A stretch of DNA of 53,136 nt from Chitinophaga pinensis (GTDB lineage Bacteria > Bacteroidota > Bacteroidia > Flavobacteriales > Flavobacteriaceae). The translations under genes were made by a program, and so were the position numbers. The stretch spans positions 1-53,136 of the forward strand of contig CAMCDQ010000010.1 in NCBI GenBank assembly GCA_945873505.1. Reading direction: 5' to 3'. Of the stretch, positions 48,892 to 53,136 are shown piece by piece (position 1 is the stretch's first letter; every line of letters starts with the position of its first letter). The notes beneath the pieces are model-generated. The model saw nothing but the letters and a program-made list of their open reading frames with translations, was not told the DNA's origin and searched no databases.

Positions 48892-50406
48892 TTATATTTG
48901 ATTTTTGAGTTCCAATCTAGCAATTTTTCCATTTGCATTTAATGGAAATTGATCGACATTAATCCACTTTGTTGGAATCATGTATTTTGGCAGTGATTTA
49001 ATCAATTGTTTTCTAATCTCAATACTTGGTTTTTCAGAAATATAAAAAACTACAATTTGTTTGTTTACATCATCATACAAAACACAAGAATTTTTTACGC
49101 TTTCAATACCTAAAATGGCATTTTCTATTTCGCCAAGTTCAATCCTATATCCCATATGTTTAATTTGGGAGTCTTTTCTACCAACAAACATAATCTCATC
49201 ATATTCATTTTCGTATACCAAATCTCCTGTTTTATAAACTAAATCAGGATAAGAATTGTGTGTTGGATTTTGCACGAATGCTTGTTTTGTTTTTTCTGGA
49301 TCATTATAATATCCAAAAGCCAAGCCTGAACCCCTAATACATAGCTCGCCAATCTCTCCTTTTTTTGAAATTTCACCCTCATCTTTTACAATAAGCGACT
49401 GCATGTTTCTGCAAACTTTTCCAATTGGCAACGCCTCCTCATCTTTAAAATCTCTATTAATAGTATAAAAAGTACAGATTACCGTAATTTCTGTAGGCCC
49501 ATATAAATTGGCGTACACAGCGTTTGGATAATTTTTTCTCCAATAGTTCAAATGTTTGTTTGACATCGCCTCTCCAGCAAAAAAAATATTTTGTAAAGTT
49601 GTAGGTTTTAGTGCTGAAAACGCATCAAAATTTGATACATTATTAAGGACTGAAGGAACCCAGCAAATAGTATTTATTCTTTTTTCATTTACAAATTCAA
49701 TTAATTTTATTGGAAAAGCAAATCGATCTTCTGGAATTATTACCAATTTAGCCCCTGTAAATACCATTAAATAGATGTCCATCGTAGAAACATCAAAATA
49801 AAAAGGGACTTGATTGCCGATAATATGTGTTTCATTTATTGAATAGGTACTTTTAGTCCATTGTATAAAATCCATTACTCCTTTTTGAGAAATCAAAACG
49901 CCTTTTGGAGTGCCGGTAGAACCAGATGTGTAAATAGCATAAATTGGATCTGTATCTATAATTTTTTCTGAAATTTCTCTAATGTTATCAAGTTGCTTTT
50001 CTGAAGGAATTATATTTACAGCTTCTTCAATCAAAATAATCTCTCCGCTAAAACCGGTTTTTTTTAATAATTCCGAATGATATAAATCTGTTACTATTAA
50101 ATCAGATTTTAAATTATCTAAAATTTTGGAAATTCTTTCTAATGGTGATTTTGTATCTAGTGGCACATAAAAATTACCACTTTTACATATGCCTAAAAAC
50201 GCACAAACCGACCACCTGTTTTTAGGCAAAAAAACACCAATCGGTTTTCTGTTCAAATTAAATTTTGAAGTAATAACTGAAGCGATCTTGTCAGAAAGTT
50301 CATTTAACTCAAAAAACGAAACTTCACTTTCATTATCATCAATAGCAATTTCGTTTGGGAATTTTTGAACTGTTTGGTTTAAATATGCTAATATGTTTGT
50401 ATTCAT
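48892..50406 (-). CDS. Stand-alone adenylation enzyme, DltA-like
   Basis: The 504-aa ANL-family enzyme has A3 TSGSTGTPKG (160-169), A5 YGPTE (302-306), A7 YKTGD (391-395) and A10 Lys494 in NGKIAR. FDVSTMD (204-210) with Asp205 resembles the FDLSVMD of DltA and the amino-acid-binding Asp of NRPS A domains, which points to an amino acid rather than a plain fatty acid. It should activate its substrate with ATP and load it on the GNAT-ACP encoded directly downstream. Confidence 0.88.
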   Translation of the reverse strand: MNTNILAYLNQTVQKFPNEIAIDDNESEVSFFELNELSDKIASVITSKFNLNRKPIGVFLPKNRWSVCAFLGICKSGNFYVPLDTKSPLERISKILDNLKSDLIVTDLYHSELLKKTGFSGEIILIEEAVNIIPSEKQLDNIREISEKIIDTDPIYAIYTSGSTGTPKGVLISQKGVMDFIQWTKSTYSINETHIIGNQVPFYFDVSTMDIYLMVFTGAKLVIIPEDRFAFPIKLIEFVNEKRINTICWVPSVLNNVSNFDAFSALKPTTLQNIFFAGEAMSNKHLNYWRKNYPNAVYANLYGPTEITVICTFYTINRDFKDEEALPIGKVCRNMQSLIVKDEGEISKKGEIGELCIRGSGLAFGYYNDPEKTKQAFVQNPTHNSYPDLVYKTGDLVYENEYDEIMFVGRKDSQIKHMGYRIELGEIENAILGIESVKNSCVLYDDVNKQIVVFYISEKPSIEIRKQLIKSLPKYMIPTKWINVDQFPLNANGKIARLELKNQI

Positions 50407-50611
50407 CTATAATAAATTGTACAATTACACATTGTTAATGTATAGTTTTAATAAGTAAAAATTACCCGTAATTAAAATGCTAAAATACCATTTTTTTTGT
50501 TAAAGTATGATAATAAACTTTTAAAAATCTAATCTAAAAAATAAGTATAGTTTTGAAATTTAGATAAAAAATAAGGTTTGTAAAGAACTTGGAAAATTAA
50601 GCTTGTTTTAT
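50407..50611. other. AT-rich gap upstream of the acyl cassette
   Basis: About 200 nt without a gene or clear repeat. It separates the phosphoglycosyltransferase stop from the adenylation gene start, so the cassette from 50.4 kb leftward may have its own promoter here. No unambiguous TTTG-N19-TAnnTTTG match was found. Confidence 0.4.
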
Positions 50612-51217
50612 TTAGTTTTTCCCATTAAAAGCTTCAGCTGAAACTGAATTTTCTGAATTTATACCTTCTCGCTTAAAAACTTTATTTATTGTTAAAAATA
50701 AAATTTTACAATCAAGTAAAAAAGACACATGATTTACATACCAAACATCAAATTCAAATTTTTGCGACCAACTAATTGCATTTCGACCATTTACTTGTGC
50801 CCAGCCAGTAATTCCTGGCCTTACTTCGTGTCTCTTTTTTTGAGTTTCATTGTATAATGGTAGATATTCTGGCAACAATGGTCTTGGGCCTATTAAGCTC
50901 ATTTCTCCTTTTAATACGTTAATTAATTGAGGTAATTCATCTAATGATGTCTTCCTTACAAAATTGCCTATTTTTGTTAAACGTTCTGCATCTGAAAGTA
51001 ATTTTCCATCAGTTGCTTTTTTATCATTCATTGTTTTAAACTTGATAATCTTAAAAATTTTATTATTTTTTCCTGGTCTTAGTTGATAAAAAAACGGTTT
51101 ACCTTGGTTAGCAAATAATAAAAATAAAGTAACAATTATCAGAATTGGAGCTGTAATTACAAGAATCACAAATGAAACAAAAAAATCTATAATGGATTTA
51201 AAAGCTATTTTATACAT
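50612..51217 (-). CDS. PglC-like phosphoglycosyltransferase (sugar transferase)
   Basis: The 201-aa protein has one N-terminal membrane segment (about 10-33), FKTMND, the catalytic Asp-Glu in [18 protein letters not shown], and the PglC-type [12 protein letters not shown]. PglC enzymes transfer a phospho-diacetamido-sugar from UDP to undecaprenyl phosphate, so it is the better candidate to use the acyl-amino sugar made by the locus. It starts 1 nt after the GT2 gene stop and is in the same operon. Confidence 0.93.
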   Translation of the reverse strand: MYKIAFKSIIDFFVSFVILVITAPILIIVTLFLLFANQGKPFFYQLRPGKNNKIFKIIKFKTMNDKKATDGKLLSDAERLTKIGNFVRKTSLDELPQLINVLKGEMSLIGPRPLLPEYLPLYNETQKKRHEVRPGITGWAQVNGRNAISWSQKFEFDVWYVNHVSFLLDCKILFLTINKVFKREGINSENSVSAEAFNGKN

Positions 51218-51218
51218 T

Positions 51219-52139
51219 TTAGTTTTTAATTTTTAAAGGCGCCATGCTAAGTATAAAAAATTGTATTGCTTTTTTCTTACTTCTCATTAAAGAAAAATTA
51301 TACCTTAAAATTACATATATTCTAGTAAAATAATTTTTAGTATATAAATTATAAATCTTCGCTTCTTTCGATTGAGGCGGTATTAAATTAACAAATCCAT
51401 TAGATTGAAAATAATACCAACCATTTGTAATTAATTTAAATCTTTGTTTTATTGCATAAAATGATAAAGTATTTAATTGGCCGTGCACATTTGAATCATG
51501 TATTCTGTATAATATAAAAGCTCGATTGTCAATAAAAACTTTTAAATTATTAGTCCTAGCAATAAAATAAACAAACCAATCATGGGAAAAATATTTCCAA
51601 TTTAAATAATCTACTTTATTAATATACTCTTTAACTAAATAGATTAATTTTTTAGTCATAACATAAGTACATCCTGCACTACCGCCTTCAAATAGATAAT
51701 CATATTTTTTTTGGGGATATGATTTTTTAATTAATGATTTAGTATTCGATTCTTGATTCCATAGTGTCAAATTTGAAAAATACAAATTTGAATTCTCTGT
51801 TCTCATCTTTTGTCCTGCTTCAAAAAGTTTATTAGGAAGCCAAATATCATCTTGGTCTGCAAAAGAAATAAAATCATGTTTTTCTATTTCATTGGTTGAA
51901 ATGTTTTTTATCGCTTGTAAAAAGTTATTTGCCGCGCTACCTGTTGGTATACTATTCTTTGTAATTTGACTTGTTTTTGACGAGTACTCTGAAACTAAAA
52001 AGTCAAAAGTTCCATCATTACTGCAATCATCATAAATGTTTAACGAAACTTGGACCCCTTCTTGAGCTAAAATAGAATCAATTTGTTCTTTAATATATAT
52101 TTTTCCGTTATAAGACGCAAGAATTACTAAAACATTCAT
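51219..52139 (-). CDS. Family 2 glycosyltransferase
   Basis: The 306-aa protein has the GT-A start [21 protein letters not shown] (about 36-45) and SFADQDDIW (about 92-100), as in rhamnosyltransferase-like GT2 enzymes. A C-terminal LYRIH segment (about 210) supports that group. It adds one sugar to the repeat unit; donor unknown, though a rhamnosyl donor fits the rfbB in the locus. It overlaps the polymerase gene by 4 nt (ATGA). Confidence 0.88.
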   Translation of the reverse strand: MNVLVILASYNGKIYIKEQIDSILAQEGVQVSLNIYDDCSNDGTFDFLVSEYSSKTSQITKNSIPTGSAANNFLQAIKNISTNEIEKHDFISFADQDDIWLPNKLFEAGQKMRTENSNLYFSNLTLWNQESNTKSLIKKSYPQKKYDYLFEGGSAGCTYVMTKKLIYLVKEYINKVDYLNWKYFSHDWFVYFIARTNNLKVFIDNRAFILYRIHDSNVHGQLNTLSFYAIKQRFKLITNGWYYFQSNGFVNLIPPQSKEAKIYNLYTKNYFTRIYVILRYNFSLMRSKKKAIQFFILSMAPLKIKN

Positions 52140-53136
52140 AGATGATGTGTATCTATAAAAGTATATATAAAATAAGGCAATAATAAGATAATGATAAAAT
52201 TCAAAACCTTTGTTGAGGCTGGAGAATTGTATTTACCCTTAAAATTATTCAATAATAATGCGAAAATAACATAAGGAGAAAACCTAAATCCAATTACAGG
52301 ATTAATAAAAAATGAGATATAGTATATAATAAACGTAGTAATAATTAATGGGTGAAATACTTTTTCTTTAATATTAAACCAACAAATAATAAATAATCCA
52401 GTAATAACACAAAAATATATTTTATGAAAAAAACTAATTTCAGAAGCACCTTCTGTGTAGGTGTCAATTTTGTTCAAGGAAAGTTGTAATTCTTCTATAC
52501 TATCAATTATTGGTAAAATTACAATTAGTAAAATAGGAATAAATATCATTAAAGCTAAAAATAAATATTTATAATATTTTTTGCTTTTGTAAAACAAAAG
52601 CATTAATAAGGGAACAGAGCTTAAGTGTATAAATGGCGATAAGAATATTTTTCTATACTTTAAAGCTCTAAAACTAAAATAAAAAAAATATGAGTATATA
52701 AAATAAACCGGTGCGTTTCTTAACACTACATAACTTGTTAGAAAATAATAAAACACAAAAATTACAACTTTTTTCCAAAGTTCAATATCTTTCCTAAAGG
52801 CTAACCAAATATAAAAATAAACGCTAATTAATAAATTGAACCAATAAATACATTCAATGATAAAAAGTTTATTTGTGGTAAATAATTCAAAAAATTTATA
52901 TAAAACATATAAATAGGGCTCTGAAATTAAAAATGATAAAATATTTTCAGGATTTTCAAAGTTATAAAGCTCATAATACCCTACATAGTCTTTATTTATA
53001 TCAGTATGTATAAGTAATCTTAAAACAATGGATAAAAAAATAAACAATATTAAATAAAATACTTTATTTTGATATTTAATGTGATTTTGGCACAAAAAAT
53101 AATAATTAAAAAATAAGATTGATATAATTATTATTG
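52136..53136 (-). CDS. EpsG-family / Wzy-like polysaccharide polymerase (partial at right edge)
   Basis: The frame encodes about 10 membrane helices with NKDYVGYYELYN after the second helix and RNAPVYFIYSY and FIHLSSVPLL later, the pattern of EpsG/Wzy polymerases. A TTG at 53095 could start a 319-aa form, but the frame stays open to the window edge and the upstream residues (IIIISILFFNYYFL) form a convincing first membrane helix. The true start therefore probably lies beyond the window. It would polymerise repeat units in the periplasm. Confidence 0.8.
   Translation of the reverse strand, partial: IIIISILFFNYYFLCQNHIKYQNKVFYLILFIFLSIVLRLLIHTDINKDYVGYYELYNFENPENILSFLISEPYLYVLYKFFELFTTNKLFIIECIYWFNLLISVYFYIWLAFRKDIELWKKVVIFVFYYFLTSYVVLRNAPVYFIYSYFFYFSFRALKYRKIFLSPFIHLSSVPLLMLLFYKSKKYYKYLFLALMIFIPILLIVILPIIDSIEELQLSLNKIDTYTEGASEISFFHKIYFCVITGLFIICWFNIKEKVFHPLIITTFIIYYISFFINPVIGFRFSPYVIFALLLNNFKGKYNSPASTKVLNFIIILLLPYFIYTFIDTHHL

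Overview
The window is AT-rich (about one third G+C by eye) and reads as chromosomal DNA of a Flavobacterium or close relative (Bacteroidota, Flavobacteriia). The signs are promoters of the Bacteroidota type (TTTG, about 19 nt, TAnnTTTG), weak Shine-Dalgarno sequences, a type IX secretion-like PorV/PorQ protein, a family DUF4105 protein, and housekeeping proteins with typical flavobacterial sequence. No plasmid, phage or transposase gene is seen.

Positions 1-35,000 are mostly core genome in short operons. They include recF; a rhodanese-thioredoxin lipoprotein; murB; a membrane glycosyltransferase overlapping an ECF sigma factor; lipA; gap; lpxK; a nif3-like gene with a coiled-coil 'zinc ribbon' gene; rluF; folD; ffh; argS; tRNA-Thr(UGU); manA-bcp-queD-idi; gapN; an FAD oxidoreductase; recQ; kdsD-tatC-AhpD-like-lptB; pssA; and a PorV-like plus DUF4105 pair. 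Many intergenic gaps hold low-complexity or palindromic repeats, and one such palindrome appears to sit in frame inside argS.

From about 32,800 to the right edge, almost everything is on the minus strand and forms a surface-polysaccharide (O-antigen or capsule) locus, interrupted by recR. In transcription order (right to left) it runs: Wzy/EpsG-like polymerase (cut by the window edge), GT2, a PglC-like phosphoglycosyltransferase, then a compact acyl-building cassette (DltA-like adenylation enzyme, GNAT-ACP fusion, KASIII, sugar-type methyltransferase, discrete ACP, ketoreductase-like SDR, metallo-hydrolase). A PglD/NeuD-like acyltransferase follows, then a PglE-like aminotransferase, a second phosphoglycosyltransferase, a PglF-like 4,6-dehydratase, ugd and rfbB. 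The simplest reading is a UDP-2-acetamido-4-amino-4-deoxy sugar whose 4-amino group carries a short acyl chain made on carrier proteins by the cassette. I recall O-antigens of Flavobacterium psychrophilum with a 2,4-diaminoquinovose bearing a dihydroxyhexanoyl group, which fits this logic, but the exact product cannot be read from sequence.

Between the acyltransferase and the aminotransferase lies an AbiE-type (type IV) toxin-antitoxin operon, with a perfect inverted repeat over its promoter, a fragment of a DUF4143 ATPase, and the truncated first 28 codons of a second, diverged aminotransferase gene. This is a clear recombination scar. Next to the second phosphoglycosyltransferase, a DUF3575 outer-membrane protein gene is bracketed by two near-identical 130-bp direct repeats.
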